Shown here: positions 26,785 to 35,108 of the stretch, one piece after another
How positions within the stretch are numbered: position 1 is the stretch's first letter
How the letters are laid out: every line of letters begins with the position of its first letter
Notes under the pieces: model-generated
The model's input: the letters and a program-made list of their open reading frames with translations, nothing else
What the model was told of the DNA's origin: nothing
The model's database searches: none
Assembly (NCBI GenBank): GCA_900545305.1
Contig: UQYD01000001.1
Coordinates: 1 to 64,000 of the forward strand
DNA length: 64,000 nt
From: an uncultured Eubacterium sp.
Lineage (GTDB): Bacteria; Bacillota; Clostridia; Lachnospirales; CAG-274
Reading direction: 5' to 3'
Position numbers and translations under genes: made by a program

Positions 26785-27414
26785 TGAATACATGCCAAAC
26801 CATTATAGAATTTCTAAAACTGTAGATGGCACAAAAACATATGTAATACAGGAAAAGATGCCGGGGTAGTTGGCTTACAAACATGGACAAGTTTGGGGCT
26901 AATATATAGGACAAAAGAGGATATTGCTGTTGGCGTTGAAATCGTTATGGCAAGGAACATCGGTGCTGGAGGTCGTAAGAAATATAAAGATTTTAGTGTG
27001 CCCATCAACAATGCCTTAAATGATGCCGTTGGTGATTTTCAGGCACATTCTGGGGATTTCATGTGGTTTTATGATATGGTTAAGACTGGTGCTACATGGG
27101 ATATTAAATTGAAAGATAAGTGGAATGCTCTCATAGGGGCTGGCACATATCCTGGAAGTATAAGTGCCTCAATAGTGCTTTTTGAAACTCTTACTACTCC
27201 TGAAGCAGTTGGCAATATAATTTATGGATATTTGAAAACGGCAGCAGGTTTTTCAGAAGGAATACTACTTAAGGGAGGCGATTTTGCGGCGGCTGGTGGT
27301 AATTTATCACTTACAGGTTTATTTAATGGAATAGGAGGGGTTTTCCGTAGTGCTGATTCGGCAGATGATAAAGCTAATGTAAGAATAGGCATAAATTGGT
27401 ATAACAATCGGTAA
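26785..27414 (+). pseudogene. orphan Rhs cassette 3, deleted and frameshifted, Toxin_44-like tail
   Basis: 26785-26842 encodes the Rhs core piece EYMPNHYRISKTVDGTKTY. A junction near 26842 then switches frame into NTGKDAGVVGLQTWTSLGL, which matches the peptidoglycan-binding-like linker of orphan 1 (NTGECYGKVGKTTWEHMGL), followed by a new tail. The tail's MWFYDMVKTGATWDIKLKDKW and EAVGNIIYGYLKTAAGF match the pattern of the polymorphic toxin type 44 domain. The tail alone is open from TTG 26893 but lacks the core and a secretion signal. Base composition from about 26900 to 27960 is less AT-rich than neighbours, hinting at separate acquisition. Confidence 0.65.
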
Positions 27415-27426
27415 GGGGGATTTGAA

Positions 27427-27969
27427 GTGAAGTTGGATAAAATAGTGTTAATCAGAATTTTAGGTGTTGTAGTAGTTGCTATTATCGCCCTAAGCATTTT
27501 CTTTGTAAGCTACCATATCAACAATGATAATATAACATACAATAAAATTGTTTCATATGTAAGCGACAATTATGAGATGCTCGAAAACTTCTCATATAGT
27601 GAAATTGAGAAAATCAAATCTTCAAATGACAAACCTGAAATAAGAAAACAAAAGGAAGAAGAAATCCTTAAAAGACATCTTGGGGAAAACACCATAGTTA
27701 CAAGCGTTTATGCTTACAATGAAAACATTTTGCAATTTTATTGCGGAGGTTCCGGCTTTTTAGACACAGGAACTTATACAGGATTTTATTTTTCACGCGA
27801 TGATAAGCCTTATGCATTTGAATTTAACAATCTTAAGTTAGTCGAAATAAGTCCCGGTGTGTTTGAGGGGCAAGATGAAAAAGGTGCTCAACAAAGGCAT
27901 GGAGGTCATAGAATCCGTACGGAAAAAATCCGAGATAAATGGTATTACTATATACAATATTGGTATTGA
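27427..27969 (+). CDS. membrane-anchored candidate immunity protein for the Toxin_44-like tail
   Basis: 180 residues behind AAGGGGGATTTG, probable GTG start. A single N-terminal membrane segment (IRILGVVVVAIIALSIFFVSY) anchors a soluble domain with ENILQFYCGGSGFLDTGTYTGFYFSRDDKPYAFEF and RIRTEKIRDKWYYYIQYWY. It follows the Toxin_44-like tail by 12 bases, as immunity genes do. It shares the less AT-rich composition of that tail. The family is not otherwise recognised. Confidence 0.65.
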   Translation: MKLDKIVLIRILGVVVVAIIALSIFFVSYHINNDNITYNKIVSYVSDNYEMLENFSYSEIEKIKSSNDKPEIRKQKEEEILKRHLGENTIVTSVYAYNENILQFYCGGSGFLDTGTYTGFYFSRDDKPYAFEFNNLKLVEISPGVFEGQDEKGAQQRHGGHRIRTEKIRDKWYYYIQYWY

Positions 27970-28093
27970 TTCCACACCTACCGTCTTATAATTTTTGTGA
28001 CATAAACAATAACTTGTATAAATGCTAGTTTAATTAGGTGCATGGATTTTAAAGAAGTTATTTAAAAGTTTTGTCAGAAAAAGGAGGGGAGGT

Positions 28094-28743
28094 ATGAAGA
28101 AATATATAAGCATAAAAAATTATTTATCAGTATTGTTTTTATAGGTGTTTTAATATTTATTATTTTGAATATTTTAAGTATTCATAATATTGAAAATAAA
28201 TATTTATATTCAAATAAAAAACAAATAGAAAATTTGTACTTAAGCGATAAAGAATTTTGGAATGGGTTTGCTACAAATTTAAAAGAACAAAGTTTTATAC
28301 ATGATTGTAATTTAATAAATATTTCAGAAGATGGTAAAATTCAAGTTTATTGGAATAAAAAAGAGAAATGCAATATTGATAGTAAGACAGAAAATTACAT
28401 AAAAGAAGCCTCAAAACTTTATAGTATAAATAAAATATATGTTTTATGCTTAAATAATGAAAAAAATAATTGGGGATATAGATTTGTTTTTGCAAATTCT
28501 AGTGCTGAAAATGATACATTTAATGGTTTAGCTTATATATTAGAAATGAATGAAGATAGTTGGAAATGTAAATTTTCCATCTATGATATTTTGTTTAGAG
28601 ATTCTTCTATGACCTATATGACAACTGTACATACTAAGAAAATTGGTGACGATAATTGGTATTTTTATTGTAGTAGAAATTGGGATAAAAAGAATTATCC
28701 ATTATTACATAGATTATATGATAAGATACATGGAAATTTGTAG
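28094..28743 (+). pseudogene. membrane-anchored immunity-like protein, frameshifted at an A-run
   Basis: ATG 28094 has an excellent ribosome site (AAGGAGGGGAGG) but reaches a stop after 16 codons. Adding one A to the A6 run at 28114-28119 joins it to the long frame, giving MKKYISIKKLFISIVFIGVLIF followed by NILSIHNIENKYLYSNKKQI, that is, a proper membrane anchor plus a soluble domain. The downstream frame (to 28743) includes YRFVFANSSAENDTFNGLAYILEM and NWYFYCSRNWDKKNYPLLHRLYDKIHG. It may be a true pseudogene or a base-calling error. Confidence 0.6.
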
Positions 28744-28813
28744 TCTACTAACCATTGAAATGTAAGTATATGTTCTGACTATCAGTAATATAAAAATTAA
28801 AATATATAATTAG

Positions 28814-28860
28814 AGCCATAGACTTTGTAAATATTATAAGTTTATGGCTTTTTGTTTTAT
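28814..28860 (+). terminator. intrinsic terminator
   Basis: AGCCATAGACTT pairs with AAGTTTATGGCT (12 bp, one GU) and is followed by TTTTTGTTTT. It closes the transcript of the preceding immunity-like gene. Confidence 0.85.
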
Positions 28861-28896
28861 AAAAACATATCTGTTTCTTAAATAATACAAAGTATA

Positions 28897-28925
28897 TTGT
28901 TAATACACAACAAATAGTGTATAAT
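28897..28925 (+). promoter_or_regulatory. promoter of the small membrane-protein cluster
   Basis: TTGTTA (28897-28902), a 17-base spacer and consensus TATAAT (28920-28925), 58 bases ahead of the next start codon. Confidence 0.7.
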
Positions 28926-28982
28926 GAAATTAAGAAGAATTAATTATGATAAATTGAGCGTGGTAATAATGGGGATTATTTT

Positions 28983-29387
28983 ATGAGTAAAAAGAAAATA
29001 GAGAGTGAAAGTTTTATAAAGAAATTAAAAAGAAAAATAGATAGTCCTAGTTTTATAACAGAGCTGGGTATAGTTCATGGGGTTTTGATGATAGTGTTTT
29101 TGTTTGGTTTTGATATATATTTGGAGGATTACTATAGTTCCTTTAGCTCATGGTATAGAACTTTTATTGTAAAAATATTTTTTTGGGGTCCAATTGGGGT
29201 TTTAGTTTCTTTGGAACTGGTTATTTCGCGTATAATAGAGTTTTTTACGAAAAAAAAGTATGATTATTATGGGTTTTTATTAATAATGTTTATTATGAAT
29301 TTCTATTATATATTTATAATAGCATCAGTAATATTTTTTGAAAGAGGCCGAGATATTATAGATTATTTGATTAGGCATTATTGCTAG
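28983..29387 (+). CDS. small membrane protein, unknown
   Basis: 134 residues: a basic N-terminus (MSKKKIESESFIKKLKRKI) followed by three predicted membrane segments (about 29-48, 63-82, 99-120). No family is recognised. It lies downstream of a good promoter and among other small membrane genes behind the Rhs array, which suggests an orphan immunity gene, but nothing in the sequence proves it. The start ATG 28983 has a weak ribosome site. Confidence 0.55.
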   Translation: MSKKKIESESFIKKLKRKIDSPSFITELGIVHGVLMIVFLFGFDIYLEDYYSSFSSWYRTFIVKIFFWGPIGVLVSLELVISRIIEFFTKKKYDYYGFLLIMFIMNFYYIFIIASVIFFERGRDIIDYLIRHYC

Positions 29388-29438
29388 AAAATACATAAGG
29401 TTAAAATTTGGATATGAAATATTAGGGGAGGTATTTTT

Positions 29439-29543
29439 ATGAAAAAAATGAGAAATATCGTATTTTTTCTAATATTGGTTTCGTTGCTTGCACAGATATA
29501 TAGAATATCTCAAGTAAAAAAAGTAAAGAAAAATAATAAATAA
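29439..29543 (+). CDS. 34-residue membrane peptide
   Basis: MKKMRNIVFFLILVSLLAQI then a basic tail YRISQVKKVKKNNK. The ATG has a strong ribosome site (GGGGAGG, 8 bases away). One membrane segment with a positively charged C-terminus. The function is unknown; it could be a small immunity remnant or membrane peptide. Confidence 0.5.
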   Translation: MKKMRNIVFFLILVSLLAQIYRISQVKKVKKNNK

Positions 29544-29618
29544 AATTTTGGATTTTAGCTCTGATGAAAATTAATTTCGGATATGTAGTAGAATTACAAT
29601 TAATAAGGAGTTGGTTTT

Positions 29619-29909
29619 ATGATAGAAAGAGAATTAGATATTTTGAAAAAAAATTGGAAATGTTCATCAGCTCCTAGTCTTGATGGAGAAGCTCCTATTT
29701 GCGAAGAAATGTTAGATACAATACTTGAAAAACTTAGAAAGTTAGACGATGAGGAGTTAGTCAAAGAGTTGGATAAGCTATCATATATAGATAGATGGTG
29801 TATAAGTGCTTATGTAATAGAGGAGTTAGCATACGAAGATAGAAGAAAAGTAGCAGAACTCTATGTGGTTGATTATGATAAAGAACCAGAACCAACGGAT
29901 TTTAGTTAA
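29619..29909 (+). CDS. acidic small protein, immunity-like
   Basis: 96 residues, start behind AAGGAG. It is soluble, strongly acidic and predicted helical (EEMLDTILEKLRKLDDEELVKELDKLSYIDRWCISAYVIEELAYEDRRKVAELY shape), with no recognised family. Small acidic cytoplasmic proteins in this position are typical immunity candidates. It could be co-transcribed with its neighbours from 28925. Confidence 0.6.
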   Translation: MIERELDILKKNWKCSSAPSLDGEAPICEEMLDTILEKLRKLDDEELVKELDKLSYIDRWCISAYVIEELAYEDRRKVAELYVVDYDKEPEPTDFS

Positions 29910-29936
29910 TAAAAATTTATGTTCGGGGGAATAAAT

Positions 29937-30256
29937 ATGAAAATTGTAAAATATTTAATTAAGTATTGTTTGAATTTTCATACAGGCAAATATGTATAAT
30001 TTTGGTGGCTTTTATAATTCAAGTACTTTATTATAAGATTTTTAGAATTAAAGGAAATACTAAAATAGCATTGATTTGTTATTTTATTACTATAATAAAT
30101 CAAATGCTTTTGATATTTATTATAGCAGATAGTGTGTTAAATGGTAAAAGTGTATTTAGCTTAATAATTGGCTTTGCATATTTAATGATTATAAATTGTT
30201 TTACTGCTTTTGAATTGTTGGAAAGTAGGAGGGGTGAAAATGAAATTACTAATTAA
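29937..30256 (+). pseudogene. small membrane protein, probable frameshift
   Basis: ATG 29937 with ribosome site CGGGGGA runs only 20 codons. The long frame starting in TTG 29966 (FEFSYRQICIILVAFIIQVLYYKIF..) has no ribosome site. One extra T in the T3 run at 29969-29971 would fuse them into MKIVKYLIKYCFEFSYRQ and on through three membrane segments. It overlaps the next gene by 17 bases. Confidence 0.5.
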
Positions 30257-30629
30257 ATTTGGTTTGGTTATAGATTTGGTAACTCTTATTGCAAGTTTTA
30301 TACTTGGAAATTTTGTTTATACTGCTTTTGAATTACATAAATTTATAGAGTTAATTATCATTATTGCTTTTATTTTACTTATCTATAGTTTGCCTATGAA
30401 CTATGCTACATACAAAATTGAAAAGTCCAACAATGAAAAAAGTAAGGAAATTTGTCGTGGATTGAACTATGTAAATTTGATTATAGTGGCCATTGTCAAC
30501 TTAATTTTTCTGATACTTGGATTTAGTGAATTTTCAAAAGTGGCTTTTTATTTAACGGTTTTTGCTACAGTATTGTTGGAAAATCTAATTAGGGTTTATA
30601 TATTTTATGCAAGAAGTTGGAATAGATGA
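30240..30629 (+). CDS. small four-TM membrane protein, unknown
   Basis: 129 residues from ATG 30240, which follows GGAGGGGTG. Four hydrophobic segments (about 5-24, 32-54, 76-96, 103-122). No family recognised. It overlaps the preceding membrane-protein frame and ends just before a terminator, so it is the last gene of the cluster. Confidence 0.6.
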   Translation: MKLLIKFGLVIDLVTLIASFILGNFVYTAFELHKFIELIIIIAFILLIYSLPMNYATYKIEKSNNEKSKEICRGLNYVNLIIVAIVNLIFLILGFSEFSKVAFYLTVFATVLLENLIRVYIFYARSWNR

Positions 30630-30636
30630 TGTGTTA

Positions 30637-30667
30637 GGCAAGGCTGTTTTTAGCCTTGCCTTTTCTA
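30637..30667 (+). terminator. intrinsic terminator
   Basis: GGCAAGGCT pairs perfectly with AGCCTTGCC (30652-30660), loop GTTTTT, followed by TTTTCT. It marks the right end of the toxin/immunity island. Confidence 0.9.
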
Positions 30668-30755
30668 TAATGAATTGTAAAAAATTTGATTTTAAAGAAT
30701 ATTTAGGGTAATATTAAATTAGATGGTTTTGATATTGGGCAAAAGGGTGAAAAAT

Positions 30756-31462
30756 ATGAGAGAAAAGATATACAATATAATAGATGTAGACGGAAATGAT
30801 GATATATTAAGTGTGTTATATGACCGAATAATGATATTTTGTATTTTAGGCAGTGTAGTTCCTTTATGTTTTAAAAGCAGTAGTGTTGTTTTTATGTGGA
30901 TAGAAAAAATTACAGTCCTGCTTTTTATTGTAGATTACATTTTGCGTTGGATAACAGCAGATTTCAGGCATAGTGAAAGGAAGAAAATGGCCTTTATAGA
31001 GTACCCTTTTACATTTTATGGTATAGTTGATTTGTTATCTATATTGCCTTCGCTTGTAGTTTTAAATTGTTTAGGCTGTTAAGATTAAACAAGGCTTTTA
31101 AGGCTTTAAGATTACTAAGATATTCTAAAAGTTTTAATATGATACTTTCAGTTGTGCAAAGAGAACGACAGGCTTTGATTACAGTTTGTGTATTAGCCGG
31201 TGGATACATCTTTTTAGTTGCATTAATTATGTTCCAAGTAGAGCCAGAGAGTTTCAATTCTTTCTTTGATGCAATATATTTGTCTGTTGTTACATTGACT
31301 ACTGTAGGATATGGAGATATTTATCCAATAAGTCAAATGGGTAAGGTTATAAGTATGATTTCTTCTTTTATGGGCATAGCCATAGTTGCATTACCAACTG
31401 GTATTATTACGGCTGGATATATGAATGAATTAAACAGAAGAGAAAAAGAAAATGAAAAATAA
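30756..31462 (+). pseudogene. voltage-gated K+ channel, split by one frameshift
   Basis: The first part (from ATG 30756, behind AAAGGGTG) encodes the S1-S3 region up to ILPSLVV. The second frame continues with KLFRLLRLNKAFKALRLLRYSKSF (the Arg/Lys-rich S4), a pore helix with the K+ selectivity filter TLTTVGYGD, and S6 (IVALPTGIITAGYM). Adding one T to the T4 run at 31060-31063 restores a continuous protein of about 235 residues. It would be a Kv-type 6TM channel in the cytoplasmic membrane. Inactivation or sequencing error cannot be separated here. Confidence 0.8.
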
Positions 31463-31472
31463 ATTATGATGG

Positions 31473-31516
31473 AATAGGTTTGGTATAGTTTAAAACTATA
31501 TCAAACCTATTTTTTT
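31473..31516 (+). terminator. intrinsic terminator
   Basis: AATAGGTTTGGTATAGTTT pairs with AAACTATATCAAACCTATT, followed by TTTTTT; a long stem with a one-base loop. Confidence 0.88.
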
Positions 31517-31522
31517 ATGTAT

Positions 31523-31552
31523 TTTACAGATTTAGTTTGCTGTGGTTATAAT
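31523..31552 (+). promoter_or_regulatory. promoter of metE
   Basis: TTTACA (31523-31528), an 18-base spacer and TATAAT (31547-31552). The leader is about 35 bases, too short for an S-box or T-box riboswitch, so control must be by a repressor or activator at the DNA. Confidence 0.65.
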
Positions 31553-31594
31553 ATATGCAAATGACGTCGTACAAAAATTTAAGGAGGTAAATAA

Positions 31595-33871
31595 ATGAAA
31601 ACATCTGTAATTGGATTTCCTAGAGTGGGAAAGCTAAGAGAATTGAAATTTGCAACAGAAAAATATTTTAGAAATGAAATAACAGCTCAACAATTAGAAG
31701 AAACTGCTGAGGATATTAGAAAGTATCAATGGAATTTACAAAAAGAAAGTAATATCGACTATATTCCGTCTAATGATTTTTCTTTTTATGATTTGGTTCT
31801 TGATACTGCTGTTTTATTCAATATAGTACCAAAAGAATATAAGGAATTAAATTTATCAGATATTGATACATATTTTGCTATGGCAAGAGGTTATCAGGGT
31901 GAAAATGGTGATGTTAAAGCTTTGGCTATGAAAAAGTGGTTCAACACAAATTATCATTATATCGTTCCTGAAATTGAAGATGATACTGAAATTAAACTTG
32001 TAGGAACAAATCCTTTTAAATACTATAGCGAAGCAAAAAAAGACGGTATTGAAACAAAGCCAGTAGTTGTTGGTCCCTTTACATTATTGAAGCTTGCAAG
32101 ATTTACTGGTAATAAATCTGTTGAGGAGTTTGTTGATGATACTATAAAAGCTTATTCTGAATTGTTGAATGAATTGAGTAAATTAGGCGTTAATTGGATT
32201 CAGTTTGATGAACCTTTCCTTGTTCATGACATTACAAAAGAAGACCTAACTTTATTTGATAAAATTTATAATGCAGTTTTGGCAAAGAAAGAAAATATAA
32301 AAGTTCTTTTACAAACTTATTTTGGAGATATAAGAGATAGTTATGAAAATATAATAAAGCTCAAATTTGACGCTATTGGACTTGATTTTATTGAAGGAAA
32401 AGAAACATTAAATCTTATTGAAAAATACGGTTTTCCAAAAGATAAAATACTTTTTGCCGGTTTAGTAAACGGTAAAAATATTTGGCGTAATAACTATGAG
32501 AAAACTATTTCTACATTAAATTTATTAAAAAATAAGGGTATAGAAATAGTATTAAGTACCTCTTGTTCTCTTTTGCATGTGCCTTTTACAGTTGAAAATG
32601 AAACAAAACTTTCAAAAGCTGTTTTAAAACATTTTGCTTTTGCAGTTGAGAAATTAGGAGAATTAGCAGATTTAAAAGTTCTTGCAGAAGAAATTAATTT
32701 CACTGAAGATAATGTATTTGTAAACAACAAAAAACTTTTTAGTGAAGATAGAAATGCTTTAAATCCAGAAGTGGTTGAAAGAATTAAAAATATAAAGGAA
32801 AGTGATTTTACAAGACTTCCTGCATTTGAAGAACGTGAAAAAATTCAAAAAAAGGAATTTAATTTGCCTATTTTCCCAACTACTACTATAGGTTCTTTTC
32901 CTCAGACTGCTGATGTAAAGGCGAATAGAACAGCATTTAAAAAAGGCGAAATTACAGAGCAGGAATACATTGAATTTAACAAAAAGAAAATTGCTGAATG
33001 TGTAGCATTACAGGAAGAAATAGGTATTGATGTTCTTGTCCATGGAGAATACGAAAGAAATGACATGGTTGAATACTTTGGTGAAAATTTAGATGGCTAT
33101 ATTTTTACAGAAAAGGCTTGGGTTCAATCTTATGGAACACGTTGTGTAAAGCCACCTATTGTATGGGGTGATATTTCAAGAAACAAATCTATGACAGTTG
33201 ATTGGTCAGTTTATGCTCAAAGTTTAACAAATAAACCTATGAAAGGTATGTTGACAGGACCGGTAACTATATTAAATTGGTCTTTCCCTAGAGAGGATAT
33301 TTCTTTGAAAGAATGTGCTTACCAAATTGCACTTGCTATTCGTGATGAAGTTCTTGATTTAGAGAAAAACGGTATAAAGATTATACAGATTGATGAAGCG
33401 GCATTGAGAGAAAAACTTCCTTTACGTAAGGCTGATTGGTACAGTGAGTACCTTGATTGGGCAATAAAGACATTTAGATTAACTCACAGTAGAACAAAGG
33501 CAGAAACTCAAATTCATACACATATGTGTTACAGTGAATTTACAGATATAATTAAGGCTATTGATGATATGGATGCAGATGTAATTACATTTGAGGCTTC
33601 TCGTTCAGATTTATTGCTGTTGGATTCTTTAAAGGAAAACAATTTTAAAACAGAAGTTGGTCCAGGTGTTTATGATATTCATTCGCCTAGAGTGCCATCG
33701 GTTGATGAAATATTGACAGTTCTCAATAAAATGGCTGAAAAAATTAATCCTGAAAAGTTATGGGTTAATCCTGATTGTGGTTTAAAGACAAGAGGGGTTG
33801 TTGAAACAAAAGCAAGTCTTATAAATATGGTTAAGGCAGCAAAACAATTTAGAGAAAAATTTAATAAATAA
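31595..33871 (+). CDS. metE: cobalamin-independent methionine synthase
   Basis: It transfers methyl from 5-methyltetrahydropteroyl-triglutamate to homocysteine to make methionine. 758 residues, full length, start behind AAGGAGG. The N-terminal half (VIGFPRVGKLRELKF...) and C-terminal barrel (FPTTTIGSFPQT) are both present. Zinc ligands are visible as His643 and Cys645 (HTHMCYSEF) and Cys728 (NPDCGLKTR). It forms an operon with a second MetE-like gene 20 bases downstream. Confidence 0.96.
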   Translation: MKTSVIGFPRVGKLRELKFATEKYFRNEITAQQLEETAEDIRKYQWNLQKESNIDYIPSNDFSFYDLVLDTAVLFNIVPKEYKELNLSDIDTYFAMARGYQGENGDVKALAMKKWFNTNYHYIVPEIEDDTEIKLVGTNPFKYYSEAKKDGIETKPVVVGPFTLLKLARFTGNKSVEEFVDDTIKAYSELLNELSKLGVNWIQFDEPFLVHDITKEDLTLFDKIYNAVLAKKENIKVLLQTYFGDIRDSYENIIKLKFDAIGLDFIEGKETLNLIEKYGFPKDKILFAGLVNGKNIWRNNYEKTISTLNLLKNKGIEIVLSTSCSLLHVPFTVENETKLSKAVLKHFAFAVEKLGELADLKVLAEEINFTEDNVFVNNKKLFSEDRNALNPEVVERIKNIKESDFTRLPAFEEREKIQKKEFNLPIFPTTTIGSFPQTADVKANRTAFKKGEITEQEYIEFNKKKIAECVALQEEIGIDVLVHGEYERNDMVEYFGENLDGYIFTEKAWVQSYGTRCVKPPIVWGDISRNKSMTVDWSVYAQSLTNKPMKGMLTGPVTILNWSFPREDISLKECAYQIALAIRDEVLDLEKNGIKIIQIDEAALREKLPLRKADWYSEYLDWAIKTFRLTHSRTKAETQIHTHMCYSEFTDIIKAIDDMDADVITFEASRSDLLLLDSLKENNFKTEVGPGVYDIHSPRVPSVDEILTVLNKMAEKINPEKLWVNPDCGLKTRGVVETKASLINMVKAAKQFREKFNK

Positions 33872-33891
33872 TTTTAGGAGGAAAAATAAAA

Positions 33892-35007
33892 ATGACAAAA
33901 TTAAACACACCATTCAGATACGATTATGTAGGTAGTTTCTTAAGACCTGCAGAATTAAAACAGGCTAGAACAGATTTTGAAAATGGTAAAATTACTGCTG
34001 ATGAATTAAAGGCAGTTGAGGATAAGGCTATTACTGACCTTGTAGAAAAGCAGAAAAAGGCCGGTTATCACGTTATTACTGACGGCGAATTCCGTAGAGC
34101 TACTTGGCATTTAGATTTTATGTGGGGATTTAAGGGTGTTGCCCACAAGAAAACTGAAAAGGGTGTAGCTTTTAGTAGTGAGGCAGCATTAATTGATGAT
34201 ACTTGGCTTACAGGTAAAATCTCCGGCGAAAACCACCCATTTGTTGAGCATTTCAAGTTTGTTAAAAATCTTGAAGATGAAAATACTGTAGCAAAGCAGA
34301 CTATTCCAGCTCCGGCACAGTTCTTCCAGCAGATGGTTATTCCTACAAACATTGAAACAACAAGAAAGTTTTATCCAACAGACGAAGAATTAATTGAAGA
34401 TATTGCAAAGGGCTATCATCAGGTTATAAATGATTTATATAATGCCGGTTGCAGAAATATTCAGTTTGATGATTGTACTTGGGGCGTACTTGTAGCAGAA
34501 GGTAGCGTAGAACGTTATGGCAAGGGTGCAGACTTAAAGTCTATTACAGAAAAACTTTTAAAGGTAAACAATCTTGCTATTGAAGGAAAGCCGGAAGATT
34601 TAGTTATTAATACTCACGTTTGTAGAGGTAACTACCATTCAGCTTATTTCAGCAGTGGTGCATATGACCCAATAGCTGAACCATTATTTGGCAGAGAAAA
34701 TGTAGATGCTTACTATCTTGAATTTGATGATGAACGTTCAGGTGGTTTTGAACCTTTAAAGGCTGTTACAGGAGATAAGAAAGTTGTACTTGGTTTAATT
34801 ACTTCTAAAACTCCGGAACTTGAAGATAAGCAGACAATAATCAATCGTATTCACGAAGCTGAAAAATATATTCCTCTTGATAGACTTTACCTTAGTCCAC
34901 AATGTGGTTTTGCATCTTGCGAAATAGGTAATAAACTTACAGAAGAAGAACAATGGGCTAAACTTGCTCTTGTAAAAGAAATAGCAGAGGAAGTTTGGGG
35001 CAAATAA
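33892..35007 (+). CDS. MetE C-terminal-like methyltransferase (YxjG/YxjH type)
   Basis: 371 residues with a single UROD/MetE-like barrel: RYDYVGSFLRPAELKQAR, DGEFRRATWHLDF, the ligand motif HVCRGN (His/Cys) and LSPQCGFASCE near the C-terminus. These single-domain homologues act in alternative methionine or sulfur salvage; the exact methyl donor is unknown. Behind GGAGG and 20 bases after metE, so co-expressed with it. Confidence 0.85.
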   Translation: MTKLNTPFRYDYVGSFLRPAELKQARTDFENGKITADELKAVEDKAITDLVEKQKKAGYHVITDGEFRRATWHLDFMWGFKGVAHKKTEKGVAFSSEAALIDDTWLTGKISGENHPFVEHFKFVKNLEDENTVAKQTIPAPAQFFQQMVIPTNIETTRKFYPTDEELIEDIAKGYHQVINDLYNAGCRNIQFDDCTWGVLVAEGSVERYGKGADLKSITEKLLKVNNLAIEGKPEDLVINTHVCRGNYHSAYFSSGAYDPIAEPLFGRENVDAYYLEFDDERSGGFEPLKAVTGDKKVVLGLITSKTPELEDKQTIINRIHEAEKYIPLDRLYLSPQCGFASCEIGNKLTEEEQWAKLALVKEIAEEVWGK

Positions 35008-35018
35008 TTTACAAATAT

Positions 35019-35060
35019 AACCTTTCAAGTGTATGAAAAATATGCTTGAAAGGTTTTTTT
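35019..35060 (+). terminator. intrinsic terminator of the metE operon
   Basis: AACCTTTCAAG pairs with CTTGAAAGGTT around a 15-base loop, followed by a run of T. Confidence 0.88.
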
Positions 35061-35108
35061 GTTGTGTTATACTTACACTAGATATAATAGAAAGTAGGTG
35101 AGAAAATA

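Noticed and set aside
31517..31594. S-box (SAM) or T-box riboswitch ahead of metE
   Set aside because: The promoter leaves a leader of only about 35 bases, too short for either.
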